From positions 48,144 to 112,143 of the forward strand of contig NZ_RCUA01000034.1 of assembly GCF_003731635.1 (NCBI RefSeq): DNA of 64,000 nt. The letters run 5' to 3'. Positions within the stretch are counted from its first letter, which is position 1. The number at the start of each line of letters is the position of its first letter. The stretch comes from Marisediminitalea oceani (GTDB taxonomy: Bacteria; Pseudomonadota; Gammaproteobacteria; Enterobacterales; Alteromonadaceae). Positions 1 through 10,858 of this stretch are shown here, piece after piece. The translations under genes and the position numbers were made by a program. Under the pieces are notes generated by a model that had not been told where the DNA came from, did not search any database, and saw nothing but the letters and a program-made list of their open reading frames with translations.

Positions 1-1738
1 CTGCTACTTTTGCCTTGCGGTCGTCTTCAGCACTGCCTTGTGAATCAGCTACGGGAGCTTCGGCTTGCTGGGCTTTTTTAGCTTTTGCCCGGGCAATCGC
101 AGCGGCAACCTTAGCTTTGTTGTCGTCAGGTTTAGCATCAGCACCTGCCGGATTTTCAGTTGCCTGAGCCTGTTCAGCCTTTTTAGCTTTTGCTCTGGCC
201 AATGCTGCGGCTACTTTATCTTTAGCTCCACCGTCTTCGCCAGTGGCCGGTTGCGTGGCCTGCTTACGAGCTGCGGCAGCTTTTTTATGCTTGGCTTCAC
301 GCTCCTGCTTTTCTTTTTCAAGGCGGGCCTTGCGGGCTTCAAAACGCTGTTTGGATTTTTCTGCTTTGTCTTTATCGTCGCGCTGTATTCTGATTTGCGC
401 CTTAGCCTTACGGTAATAGTGCACCAGCGGAATTTCACTTGGACAAACATAAGCACAGGCGCCGCACTCGATGCAGTCAAACAGGTTGTATTCTTCAGCT
501 TTATCGAGCTCCAGTGCCTTACTGTGCCAGTACATTTGTTGTGGCAGCAGACTTACCGGGCAGGCATCAGCACAGGCACTACAGCGAATGCATGACAGCT
601 CCCGCTGACTAAGGTTTAATTCTTTCTTAGCGGGGATCAGCAGGCAGTTGGTGATTTTCACTACCGGTACCTCAACAGAGGGCAGTGTAAAGCCCATCAT
701 CGGGCCGCCCATGATCACCGTGGGCGCTTTTTGTTTTTTAAGCTGATACTGCGCCTGGCTGAGCAGGTGCTCTATAGGAGTACCAATCAGTGCCCATACG
801 TTTTGTGGTTTCTGCACGGCCTCACCGGTTACGGTAACCACTCGTTGTATTAATGGTTTACCGTGTAAAATGGCATCGGCGATGGCGTAGCAGGTGCCCA
901 CGTTAAACATCATCACACCAATGTCTGCCGGCAGGCCAGTACGTGGTACTTCGCGCCCGGTTAACACCTGAATAAGTTGTTTCTCGCCTCCGGCCGGATA
1001 TTTTGTAGGTATTTGCACTACGCGAATAGCCGGCGTGTCGTTACACACCTGCTGCATGGCTTTGAAAGCTTCAGGTTTATTGTCCTCAATGGCGATGATC
1101 ACCACTTTTGGCTCAATCAGGTGGCTCAGGATGTCTATTCCCTGGCGAATTTGCCAGGCAAACTCACGCATTAAACGGTCGTCGGCGGTGATATAGGGCT
1201 CGCATTCCACTCCGTTGATGATCAGGAACTCAACTTTTTTGCGCGCGGTGGATTTGATGTGGGTAGGAAAGCCCGCGCCGCCCATGCCGGCGATACCGGC
1301 CTCACAAATAGCGCTGATCAGCGATGATTTGGTCTGTTGCTGGTAATCAGCGATAGGTTTGAGCTCTGTCCAGGTGTCATTGCCATCCGCCTCGACAACC
1401 ACACAAAGCTCTGGCAGACCACTGGGATGAGCCGTGGTGCGTTCTTCAATTGCCGTGACCAACCCTGAAGTTGGCGCATGTACCGGCACTGAAAAAGGAT
1501 GCGGGCTGCTGGTTAGCGTTTGCCCTTTTAACACTTTATCGCCAACCGACACCAGACAAGCGCCAGCGGTGCCAATATGCTGTTTTACCGGAATAACCAG
1601 CTGTTTGGGGAGTGGCAAGGTGTTGATTGCTGTTTGATTGGACAGGTGTTTACGCCCGTCCGGGTGCACACCTCCGGGGAAGGTCCAGAACTTTTGCTGG
1701 TCGATGCGCTCGACTATCTGCTCAAAATCATACGGCAT
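1..1738 (-). CDS. rsxC: RsxC/RnfC, electron transport complex subunit C (C-terminal end beyond window)
   Basis: Peripheral iron-sulfur/flavin subunit of the membrane Rsx (Rnf) complex, which moves electrons between NADH and ferredoxin-type carriers and in E. coli keeps SoxR reduced. The reverse strand reads openly from ATG at 1738 for 579 codons to the window edge, so the 3' end is missing. Two cysteine clusters (CIRCSACADACP near nt 560-600 and CIECGACAYVCP near 435-475) are the ferredoxin-type 4Fe-4S sites. After about residue 400 the chain becomes Lys/Ala/Glu-rich and carries repeats of a KVAAA-ARAKAKKA unit every 34-35 residues, as in long gammaproteobacterial RsxC. It starts one base after the rsxB stop, so the genes are one operon; rsxD, G and E would be expected beyond the left edge. 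Confidence 0.96.
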   Translation of the reverse strand, partial: MPYDFEQIVERIDQQKFWTFPGGVHPDGRKHLSNQTAINTLPLPKQLVIPVKQHIGTAGACLVSVGDKVLKGQTLTSSPHPFSVPVHAPTSGLVTAIEERTTAHPSGLPELCVVVEADGNDTWTELKPIADYQQQTKSSLISAICEAGIAGMGGAGFPTHIKSTARKKVEFLIINGVECEPYITADDRLMREFAWQIRQGIDILSHLIEPKVVIIAIEDNKPEAFKAMQQVCNDTPAIRVVQIPTKYPAGGEKQLIQVLTGREVPRTGLPADIGVMMFNVGTCYAIADAILHGKPLIQRVVTVTGEAVQKPQNVWALIGTPIEHLLSQAQYQLKKQKAPTVIMGGPMMGFTLPSVEVPVVKITNCLLIPAKKELNLSQRELSCIRCSACADACPVSLLPQQMYWHSKALELDKAEEYNLFDCIECGACAYVCPSEIPLVHYYRKAKAQIRIQRDDKDKAEKSKQRFEARKARLEKEKQEREAKHKKAAAARKQATQPATGEDGGAKDKVAAALARAKAKKAEQAQATENPAGADAKPDDNKAKVAAAIARAKAKKAQQAEAPVADSQGSAEDDRKAKVA

Positions 1739-1739
1739 A

Positions 1740-2306
1740 TCAGGAAATCACTTTAACCGGAATGTCGCCACGGGGTGTTTGATTAAAATCCCACTGCCAG
1801 GAGGCGGTAGTGGGGTCCACCGTGACCATATCTATACAATCTACCGGGCAGGGCTCCACGCAGAGATCGCAGCCTGTGCATGCATCGGTAATGACCGTGT
1901 GCATTTGTTTTGCTGCGCCAACGATGGCATCTACCGGGCAAGCCTGAATACACTTGGTACAGCCGATACATTCGTCTTCCCGGATGTAGGCAACTTTAGG
2001 CGCGGCATCTTCACCGTGCGCGGCATCCAGCGGTTTAGCTTCCACGCCCATCAGCTCAGCCAGCTCTTTAATGGTGGATTCGCCGCCCGGTGGGCACTTG
2101 TTGATGTCATCGCCGTTGGCGATGGCCTCTGCATAGGGACGACAGCCCGGGTAGCCACACTGACCACACTGGGTCTGCGGAAGAATAGCATCAACCTGGT
2201 CAACCAACGGGTCGCCTTCCACTTTAAAGCGTACCGCTGCATAGCCCAGAGCCAGCCCGAATGCCAGCGCCAGTAGCCCCAGCGCAATTAATGAAGATAG
2301 TAACAT
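1740..2306 (-). CDS. rsxB: RsxB/RnfB, electron transport complex subunit B
   Basis: Ferredoxin-like subunit of the Rsx/Rnf complex, 188 residues, the family's usual size. An N-terminal hydrophobic helix (about residues 1-26) anchors it in the inner membrane. It is followed by the Fe4S4 domain with CGQCGYPGC, then two ferredoxin motifs, [12 protein letters not shown] and [12 protein letters not shown], each expected to ligate a 4Fe-4S cluster. The start codon overlaps the rsxA stop by one base (TAATG), and one base separates its stop from rsxC, so translation is probably coupled along rsxA-B-C. Confidence 0.97.
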   Translation of the reverse strand: MLLSSLIALGLLALAFGLALGYAAVRFKVEGDPLVDQVDAILPQTQCGQCGYPGCRPYAEAIANGDDINKCPPGGESTIKELAELMGVEAKPLDAAHGEDAAPKVAYIREDECIGCTKCIQACPVDAIVGAAKQMHTVITDACTGCDLCVEPCPVDCIDMVTVDPTTASWQWDFNQTPRGDIPVKVIS

Positions 2307-2887
2307 TACAACTTAACCAGTCCGCTAAAGCCCATAAAGGCCAGTGACATTAATCCGGCCGTGATCATAGCGATAGAAGCGCCTTTAAATGGCGTAGGCA
2401 CGTCGGCTGCGGCCAGCCTTTCGCGCATAGCGGCGAACAATATCATGGCCAGTGAAAACCCCACCGCGGCGCCGAAACCATAAACAATACTTTCTACCAG
2501 ATTATGCTGTTCGGTGAGATTGAGCAGAGCCACCCCAAGTACTGCACAATTGGTGGTAATCAGGGGCAGGAAAATGCCCAGTAACCGGTACAGCGTCGGG
2601 CTGGTTTTGTGAACGACCATTTCAGTAAACTGGACCACTACGGCAATGACCAGAATAAAGCTTAGTGTGCGTAAGAAACTAATACCCAATGGCAGTAGCA
2701 GGTAGGTTTCAACCAGGTAGCTGCACACCGATGCCAGCGTTAGCACGAAGGTGGTGGCCATTGACATACCTATGGCGGTTTCGAGCTTACTGGACACACC
2801 CATAAACGGGCAGAGTCCGAGAAACTTCACCAGAACAAAGTTATTTACCAGGACTGTACTGATCAGTAACAGTAGAAATTCGGTCAT
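2306..2887 (-). CDS. rsxA: RsxA/RnfA, electron transport complex membrane subunit A
   Basis: Integral membrane subunit of the Rsx/Rnf complex, 193 residues with about six hydrophobic helices. It opens with the typical N-terminus [20 protein letters not shown] and contains the [18 protein letters not shown] segment and the [12 protein letters not shown] segment; these paired half-repeats with their cysteines are characteristic of RsxA/RsxE. It is the first gene of the minus-strand operon. The 208 bases between it and the peptidase gene at 3096 must hold its promoter, which I could not place. Confidence 0.97.
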   Translation of the reverse strand: MTEFLLLLISTVLVNNFVLVKFLGLCPFMGVSSKLETAIGMSMATTFVLTLASVCSYLVETYLLLPLGISFLRTLSFILVIAVVVQFTEMVVHKTSPTLYRLLGIFLPLITTNCAVLGVALLNLTEQHNLVESIVYGFGAAVGFSLAMILFAAMRERLAAADVPTPFKGASIAMITAGLMSLAFMGFSGLVKL

Positions 2888-3095
2888 CAGGTTTTGCTTA
2901 CGCCGTTATTCAGAATTTTGCCATCAGGGCCTGTTTGACTAAGTTGCCGGACAGGCCATAAATATTAGCTCCGTATTATCTAATATTTTGCTCACAATTA
3001 ACAATGTTGTTCGACTTAGTTTTTGCTAGCTAACAGATTGATTGACGATGTATTACACCGATTGCGCTTTTGTATGCGGAACCGGCGGGGGAAGA

Positions 3096-4211
3096 TCAGT
3101 TACTGGCTGGCGGTAGTGATTTATCACTGGTAAGAAAATTGAACAGAAGTTCAGTGACCGCATTCAGTTGTGCGCGCAGGCGTTTGGGGTAAAGTTGATT
3201 TAATTTGTCCAGACGATCAGCCTGGGTATGCCAGATATAACCCCAGCGTTGTTCCTGGTCGGGATTACAGGCGGTTTTTTCACTGCGGTCGAGGCAATCC
3301 CACAGTAATGGATGCAGAGTCTGTGAGTAGCCGTCGTAGCCATCACGACCATTAATAGAAAAATTAGTGGCTTCGATATAACCGACAGGAATACCAGCAC
3401 AGGCAAAAGGCGCATGATCTGACCATTCACCTGTCTCACCTTCCGGGAAACCAGGAAAAGCAGGATGTAAGCTAAACGGCAAGGCGTTGGCGCTGGCAAC
3501 GCTCAGTAGTGAATCGCGCACCGACGCAGACGAATTATATCTATCGTCTTTATCGCAACGTTTATAGGTTTTCTTAGTGGGGCTGTGAACATACAAGTGA
3601 TCGCCACCTGCAATAGTATCCAGGTTAATCATTGCAGTGGGGAAGGGCGCTCCGGTTAAGAAACGGCTATCGGCTTGCAGCGCGGCAGTGAAAGCTTGTG
3701 AACCAAACAACCCCACTTCTTCGGCACCAAACAGCACCAGGGTTACGGAGTCATTGAGTTCCATGGTGCTGAGCTGTTGGCCCAGAGCCAGCAGCAACGC
3801 CACCGCGATACCGTTGTCTGTTACGCCCTGCGAACCTTCATCTTCTCCCGTAGAGTCGGCGTGGGCACCAATTACGAGATGCCCCTCTGACTTACCTGGG
3901 TAGGTAATCCAAACATTAGCACTGTGCTTTTCGTTGCTCTTTACAGTAAAGGTTACCGGCTGACTGTTAACGGCAAGTCCTGTGCTCTGGCTCCAGTACC
4001 GGTTGGTAAAGTCATGCAGCAACTGGCGCTCATTAGAACTGCCTGCAGGGCGGGCGCCATTTTCACTGACGATTTCCTGGAGAATCTGCCAGCTTTGCGT
4101 AGAAACCTGTGCTGATGGTGACAGGGTGGATGCGGTGTGCGCCAGGCTGATACTGCTAAACAGCAGTTGAGTAACGAGCAAAAGGTGAATCAGAAAAAAA
4201 GTGCGGGTCAT
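3096..4211 (-). CDS. Secreted M28-family zinc aminopeptidase
   Basis: Predicted exported di-zinc peptidase of 371 residues. Residues 1-25 form a Sec signal peptide (hydrophobic LLLVTQLLFSSISLAH). The M28 metal ligands can be read: HADS at 117-120, D132 in the TDNG segment, and the catalytic EE pair at 164-165 in GAEEVGLFGS. A later DHAPFACAGIP segment supplies the C-terminal part of the metal site. It stands alone: rsxA is downstream on the same strand after 208 bases and tRNA genes lie upstream. Its substrate cannot be told from sequence; family members release N-terminal residues from peptides outside the cytoplasm. Confidence 0.9.
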   Translation of the reverse strand: MTRTFFLIHLLLVTQLLFSSISLAHTASTLSPSAQVSTQSWQILQEIVSENGARPAGSSNERQLLHDFTNRYWSQSTGLAVNSQPVTFTVKSNEKHSANVWITYPGKSEGHLVIGAHADSTGEDEGSQGVTDNGIAVALLLALGQQLSTMELNDSVTLVLFGAEEVGLFGSQAFTAALQADSRFLTGAPFPTAMINLDTIAGGDHLYVHSPTKKTYKRCDKDDRYNSSASVRDSLLSVASANALPFSLHPAFPGFPEGETGEWSDHAPFACAGIPVGYIEATNFSINGRDGYDGYSQTLHPLLWDCLDRSEKTACNPDQEQRWGYIWHTQADRLDKLNQLYPKRLRAQLNAVTELLFNFLTSDKSLPPASN

Positions 4212-4332
4212 AATCCGTTTGCAATCCGAATTGAAAAGACAGGTATAACAGATCTAACGCTGGTGTGCATCGAGATTAAGAGTGTCTGGAAAGTGCTAGG
4301 ATGTTGCTTAAATAAATCTGGAGCCAGTAAGT

Positions 4333-4409
4333 TGGCTCCCCCTCCCCGACTCGAACGGGGGACCTGCGGATTAACAGTCCGTCGCTCTAACCAACTGAGC
4401 TAAGGGGGA
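4333..4409 (-). tRNA. tRNA-Asn (GTT), copy 1
   Basis: On the reverse strand a complete 77-base cloverleaf can be folded: acceptor TCCCCCT pairs with AGGGGGA, the D-arm is AGCTCAGTTGGTTAGAGC, the anticodon loop CTGTTAA gives GTT (Asn), and the T-arm contains GTTCGAGTC. The 3' CCA is encoded. It lies 31 bases downstream of an identical copy and is probably processed from the same transcript. Confidence 0.97.
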
Positions 4410-4440
4410 ACACTACGTCTTGCTACTTACTATTGAAACT

Positions 4441-4517
4441 TGGCTCCCCCTCCCCGACTCGAACGGGGGACCTGCGGATTAACAGTCCGTCGCTCTAACC
4501 AACTGAGCTAAGGGGGA
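4441..4517 (-). tRNA. tRNA-Asn (GTT), copy 2
   Basis: Second copy, identical over the whole 77-base cloverleaf including the encoded CCA, with anticodon GTT. It is the upstream member of the tandem pair on the reverse strand, so the shared promoter should lie just above 4517. Confidence 0.97.
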
Positions 4518-4799
4518 CCTGTGTTTCAACGGAGGCGAATATTAATGACGTAAGATTCTTGTGTCAACAAACTTCGTGAAAATTTTCTTTCGTTTGGACA
4601 AAAAATGTCATGTGACGGTGTTTCAGCTTAAAAAACAACCGAAACGCATGTTTTTTCGACTTTACTCAGGCTTATCAAGGCTAATTCATTGAATATTATT
4701 AGGTTAATGTGAGCTGTGGAAGAAGCAGAGTCGTCTGGTGGTACTTTAGTAATTTAAATAAATAAACCTATAACTAAAAGCTATTAAAAAACTGTTGAA

Positions 4800-4819
4800 T
4801 ACTGTTCGTATATACAGAT
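4800..4819. promoter_or_regulatory. LexA (SOS) box candidate
   Basis: The sequence matches the gammaproteobacterial LexA core CTGT-N8-ACAG exactly, inside TACTGT and an AT-rich spacer, and agrees with the 20-base E. coli consensus at 15 positions. It lies 785 bases upstream of the MATE start (dinF, a MATE gene, and uvrB are both SOS genes in E. coli) and 283 bases upstream of the tRNA genes. Which transcript it controls is unknown. About one such core is expected by chance in 64 kb, so this is moderate evidence. Confidence 0.45.
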
Positions 4820-4924
4820 TTTCATAAATATGTAACCATTGAGGTATTCTCACGAGGTTAGTCGTTACTTACAAAAATTGCTGCCGATTAGCGCCTAAGC
4901 CGCGCCAATACTGGCTCTTAATTA

Positions 4925-4949
4925 GTTATCCACCAAATCTGTGGATAAC
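4925..4949. promoter_or_regulatory. Pair of inverted DnaA boxes
   Basis: GTTATCCAC at 4925-4933 and GTGGATAAC at 4941-4949 form a perfect 9-base inverted repeat with a 7-base gap. The right arm read on the reverse strand is the consensus DnaA box TTATCCACA and the left arm differs from it at one position. Possible roles are a DnaA-controlled promoter or a DnaA titration site. No dnaA, dnaN or other origin-linked gene is nearby, so it is not the chromosomal origin. Confidence 0.5.
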
Positions 4950-5584
4950 TATGTTGATAGAATTGTCGGATGACTAATTGCACTGCGGGCAAGTCAATTT
5001 ATTGTCACATATATGTCACATTACGGCGATTTAAAAACAATATAAAACAATTACTTATATTTAATCTATTGGATAATAGACGAATGCATGTCATTTTTTT
5101 TATTGGGGGGATAGACATGATTTTTCTTGTGTGTTAAACGCTGAAGTAATGCGTGCGGTAACGCCCTGTTAACAATAAATTCACCTGATACACAATTTTG
5201 CGCGCTGTTCAAAAGTTATTCGGTTTTTAGCATGAAGGACAGGATTTGCTTCGAAACACCCTCAAAGCGCCCAATGCCTTGTGTACAGGCTGTCATATTC
5301 GTATTTGCGTGAAATATGAACAATTAAGTTTCCGTTATTAACCGTTAAATTGATAAAAAGAGCGGAAATGTTGCCGGTTTATGTTCTAGCGTTTTTATTT
5401 GATAAATCCCTGTTGTTCACTGACGCGGTCGATTACACTTGGAAATAACATTCATTGGCTTTAAAAATCGCAAAAATAATTAACCATTCCGGGCAAGATG
5501 CAACGTAGTTATTTAAAGCTACCCCGCTGATTGCCACATTATGCCGGGCAGGCAGCCAGTAACGTCAGTCTATTAAAGTATTAA

Positions 5585-6952
5585 GTGAGCAGAGTGAAGC
5601 AGGATAAATCACGAGATTTAATCAATGGTGATATTGCCGAGTCGTTAAAACGCATGACCGTTCCCATGATCATTGGCATGATCATGATGATGAGCTTTGG
5701 TCTTATCGATACTTTTTTTGTCAGCCTGCTGGGCACTGAGCCACTGGCTGCAATCAGCTTTACTTTTCCGGTGACTTTTACGCTTATCAGTTTGAATATC
5801 GGCCTCGGTATCGGAACCTCAGCCGTAATCGCCCGCCTGGCCGGACAGGGCAAGCAGGATGGAGCCCGGGAGACTGGCTCAGGGGCACTGATGCTGTCTT
5901 TTATTATGGTGGGCATTCTTGCGGTGTGCGGTGGCCTGAGTATTGATTTTGTGTTTCAGTTACTGGGCGCCCAGCAACATTTAATGCCGCATATCCATGA
6001 CTACATGGAAATCTGGTATTTTGCTTCAGTATTTTTAGCTCTGCCGATGGTAGGCAACAGCGTGTTGCGCGCTCGCGGAGACACCAAAACCCCGAGTATT
6101 ATTATGGCCACAGGTGGTGGTATCAATGCGCTGCTGGATCCTTTGTTTATTTTTGGCTTTGGGCCGGTGCCTGCCATGGGGATTGGTGGTGCCGCGCTGG
6201 CTACGCTTATTTCCTGGATTGTATGTTCTGTGTGGATCCTGTATTTACTGGCCAGGCAACGTAATTATATTCTACCCCGTCTGTTAACTGTAAAAGAACT
6301 GGCTGAACGTAGTCGTTCTATTCTACATATCGCACTACCAGCTGCCGGCGCAAATATGTTAACGCCCATTGCCGGCGCGATTCTGACCCGTGTTGTTGCA
6401 GGGTATGGCGAAGAAGCTGTTGCAGCATGGGGAGTAGGAAGCCGACTGGAGTCATTCACTACCATTTTAGTGCTGGCGCTATCGATGTCGTTACCTCCGT
6501 TTATCAGTCAGAACATGGGCGCCAATCGCTTTGAACGGGTTAAAGACGCCTATTGGTTGGTAGTAAAATTCGTGCTGGCGTGGCAATTGTTCATCAGTGT
6601 GGTGTTATGGTTGTGTTCTGGCCTGCTGGCATCGCTGTTTGCCAAAGAGCAGCAGGTGGCCGAATTGATCCAGATGTTTCTGATCATTGTACCTTTAGGG
6701 TATGGTTTACAGGGAATCGTTATCCTCACTAATTCCTCGCTAAACGCGATTCATTTACCTATGTCGGCGCTGGTACTTAGTGTGATCCGTCTGTTTGTCT
6801 TTTTTGTGCCGATCACCATTACCATGGGCATATTTTATGACTTGCAAGGTATCTTTAGCGGCGCGGTAATCGCGAATTTGCTGATGGCCATGGTATCAGT
6901 TTACTGGTTCCGGCGGTCTCTGCGGGTAGTCTCAGCACAAACACACGAATAA
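5585..6952 (+). CDS. MATE-family multidrug/sodium antiporter
   Basis: Inner-membrane exporter of 455 residues, the normal MATE length, with about twelve hydrophobic helices in two related halves (roughly 25-230 and 240-450). The N-terminal half shows the typical pattern of a helix carrying [18 protein letters not shown] followed by [15 protein letters not shown]. The second half has [21 protein letters not shown] and the [25 protein letters not shown] segment. The start is GTG at 5585; GTG at 5594 is an alternative. Only 11 bases separate its stop from uvrB, so both are likely on one transcript. The substrate is unknown. Confidence 0.92.
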   Translation: MSRVKQDKSRDLINGDIAESLKRMTVPMIIGMIMMMSFGLIDTFFVSLLGTEPLAAISFTFPVTFTLISLNIGLGIGTSAVIARLAGQGKQDGARETGSGALMLSFIMVGILAVCGGLSIDFVFQLLGAQQHLMPHIHDYMEIWYFASVFLALPMVGNSVLRARGDTKTPSIIMATGGGINALLDPLFIFGFGPVPAMGIGGAALATLISWIVCSVWILYLLARQRNYILPRLLTVKELAERSRSILHIALPAAGANMLTPIAGAILTRVVAGYGEEAVAAWGVGSRLESFTTILVLALSMSLPPFISQNMGANRFERVKDAYWLVVKFVLAWQLFISVVLWLCSGLLASLFAKEQQVAELIQMFLIIVPLGYGLQGIVILTNSSLNAIHLPMSALVLSVIRLFVFFVPITITMGIFYDLQGIFSGAVIANLLMAMVSVYWFRRSLRVVSAQTHE

Positions 6953-6963
6953 AGGTTTTTAAT

Positions 6964-8982
<2,019 letters not shown>

Positions 8983-9126
8983 TGGCTTGAAATGTTGCCG
9001 GTATGGCCCGGCAGGCCGTTATTTTAGTGCTTTCCCTGTCGAACGCGAAAAATATGATTGTAAATATTGTGTACTGTGCCTATTATGGCTTGAGTATTGA
9101 TAACCATACCTATTTTGGGTGCAATC

Positions 9127-10056
9127 ATGTTAAACCGATTACAAGAATCTGATATCAAATTACTGCGGGTGTTTTATGCAGTAGCCAGTTGTAATGGCTT
9201 CACGGCAGCTGAGCCGGTATTAAGAATGCAGCGTCCCAATATCAGTGCCGCCATCAAAAAACTTGAGGAACGGCTGGATCTCGTTCTTTGTCATCGCGGT
9301 CGCGGTGGTTTTCAGATGACCAAAGAAGGCGAAGTGGTTTTTCAGGAAACCAAGCGTATCTTTAATGCCTTCGATAACTTTGTTTTTAATTTAAAATCAC
9401 TGCACGACGACTATTCTGGCCACATTACCCTGGTATTGATGGCTGGCCTGCCGCTGTCTATGCATCTGGCGGTAAGCCGGGCAGTGAAAAGCACCATGAA
9501 AAAGTTTGATGATATTCACGTGAATATCCAAACTCGTTTGTATAACGAAGTGGAGCACGTGGCGCTGTCGGGTGAATGTCACCTGGTGATCTCAACCTAC
9601 GACATGGTGAAACCGGAATCGGTGACTTTCCACCCCATTGGAACGTCTTGCCAGGGCCGCTTGTACTGCGCGCCTTCTCATCCGTTGGCCAAATACCGGG
9701 ATGTGGATGCCTTACCTGAAAACGTCAGAATTGAAGATTACCCGGCCATTGGCATTTCCGGCTTATCTTCGGCCAATTATATCGATGGCGATCGTCGCCT
9801 GGCTATCCAGACATTCTCTGATTCATTTGATGCCGCGATGTCGGCCATGATGACAGGTGAGTATGTGGCGCTGCTGCCTGACTACATGGCAAAAGAGCAG
9901 GGCGTTGCGTTAGGACTGGTGCCTATTGCTAACGGTAATCTGTTTGAATTCAGCCATGAGCTGTTTGTAATGAACGGCAAGAATACCCGCTTAAACCCGG
10001 TATTGCGCCACTGCATTAAAGAGCTCAGCTACTTTATTACCGAAAGCCAGAAGTAA
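9127..10056 (+). CDS. LysR-family transcriptional regulator
   Basis: DNA-binding regulator of about 309 residues. The N-terminal winged helix-turn-helix spans roughly residues 8-65 (LLRVFYAVASCNGFTAAEPV ... ISAAIKKLEERLD) and is followed by the two-lobed effector domain. The ATG at 9127 is preferred because it places the usual LysR beginning (LQESDIKLLRVF); an in-frame TTG at 9097 would add ten residues. It is transcribed away from uvrB and has no obviously linked target operon: the next gene, queC, is convergent. Effector and regulon cannot be inferred. Confidence 0.92.
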   Translation: MLNRLQESDIKLLRVFYAVASCNGFTAAEPVLRMQRPNISAAIKKLEERLDLVLCHRGRGGFQMTKEGEVVFQETKRIFNAFDNFVFNLKSLHDDYSGHITLVLMAGLPLSMHLAVSRAVKSTMKKFDDIHVNIQTRLYNEVEHVALSGECHLVISTYDMVKPESVTFHPIGTSCQGRLYCAPSHPLAKYRDVDALPENVRIEDYPAIGISGLSSANYIDGDRRLAIQTFSDSFDAAMSAMMTGEYVALLPDYMAKEQGVALGLVPIANGNLFEFSHELFVMNGKNTRLNPVLRHCIKELSYFITESQK

Positions 10057-10074
10057 GGTTACGCGGTTAAAAAT

Positions 10075-10109
10075 AAAGCGCCTGAATGAGAAATCATCAG
10101 GCGCTTTTT
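10075..10109. terminator. Bidirectional terminator between the LysR gene and queC
   Basis: GCGCCTGA and TCAGGCGC form a perfect stem flanked by an A-tract and a T-tract, so the hairpin can end transcription from both converging genes. Confidence 0.85.
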
Positions 10110-10117
10110 GTTAGCTG

Positions 10118-10774
10118 TTATTCGTAGTCGAGAGGATCGGTTTTACCATTGTCCCGGAAAGCTTCCAGGCGTTCCTGACAAGCTCCGCACTGACCACAGG
10201 CTTTTTCCCGGCCGTTATAACAGGTCCAGGTTTTACCGTAATCCAGACCCATTCTGAGGCCGTCAGTGAGAATAGCCGTTTTACTCACCTTCAGGTAAGG
10301 GGTAACTATTTCAACCGCCTCGTAATTGGCGATGGCACACACATCATTCATTTTTTCGACAAACTCAGGGCGGCAATCCGGATAGATAGCGTGATCACCT
10401 GAGTGGGCACCGTAATAAACCTTAGTGGCTTCTTCACTCACAGCATAACCCACCGCCATAGAGAGCAGTATCATATTACGGTTTGGCACAACGGTGGTTT
10501 TCATGCTGGGCTCTTCGTAATGCCCTTCAGGTACATCAATGTCACTGGTAAGCGCTGAGCCGCCTATCAGGTCGTTGATGGCAGAGATATCCACAATTTT
10601 GTGCGGAATCGATAGTTCGGCACACACCTGCGCAGCGTAATCGAGCTCTTTTTTGTGGCGCTGGCCGTAATTGAACGACAGAGCCATGGGCGACTTTCCA
10701 TCTTCCAGGGCTTTGTTGAGCACGGTAAAAGAGTCCATGCCGCCGGAATAGATAACAATCACTTTTTCAGACAT
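10118..10774 (-). CDS. queC: QueC, 7-cyano-7-deazaguanine (preQ0) synthase
   Basis: Converts 7-carboxy-7-deazaguanine and ammonia to preQ0 using ATP, in the pathway to the tRNA base queuosine. It is 218 residues. The PP-loop SGGMDS sits at 10-15, followed by the typical [10 protein letters not shown]. The C-terminal zinc site is the cluster [16 protein letters not shown]. It is divergent from queE across an 84-base gap that should hold both promoters. No preQ1-riboswitch structure was seen there. Confidence 0.97.
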   Translation of the reverse strand: MSEKVIVIYSGGMDSFTVLNKALEDGKSPMALSFNYGQRHKKELDYAAQVCAELSIPHKIVDISAINDLIGGSALTSDIDVPEGHYEEPSMKTTVVPNRNMILLSMAVGYAVSEEATKVYYGAHSGDHAIYPDCRPEFVEKMNDVCAIANYEAVEIVTPYLKVSKTAILTDGLRMGLDYGKTWTCYNGREKACGQCGACQERLEAFRDNGKTDPLDYE

Positions 10775-10858
10775 AACAGGTATAATTTAATAAATGATAA
10801 CGGAATTTTATGCTATCCCTGCTAGAATCCCAACAAGAATCACGACAGGATTAAACAA

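Larger units (their letters stand above)
4518..5584. other. 1.07 kb AT-rich region with no recognisable gene
   Basis: No open frame of useful length is seen on either strand between the tRNA genes and the MATE exporter. The stretch is clearly richer in A+T than its flanks. It holds a LexA-type box (4800-4819), two inverted DnaA boxes (4925-4949) and a direct repeat TGTCACAT at 5003-5010 and 5014-5021, whose 11-base period puts both copies on the same helix face. A 17-codon hydrophobic frame starts at 5084; its second ATG, at 5117, follows a G-run that could act as a Shine-Dalgarno, but this is too short to call. The region probably contains the tRNA promoter and the leader of the MATE-uvrB transcript. 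Confidence 0.6.

Noticed and set aside
1638..2276. 212-codon plus-strand frame across rsxC and rsxB
   Set aside because: It is antisense to rsxB and rsxC, which have clear iron-sulfur motifs on the other strand.
4333..4517. Tandem tRNA-Asn pair as a genomic-island attachment site
   Set aside because: No integrase gene or partial tRNA repeat is found near them; a simple tandem duplication explains the pair.
4925..4949. Chromosomal replication origin
   Set aside because: Only two DnaA boxes, no AT-rich 13-mer array recognised, and no dnaA, dnaN, gidA or parAB nearby.
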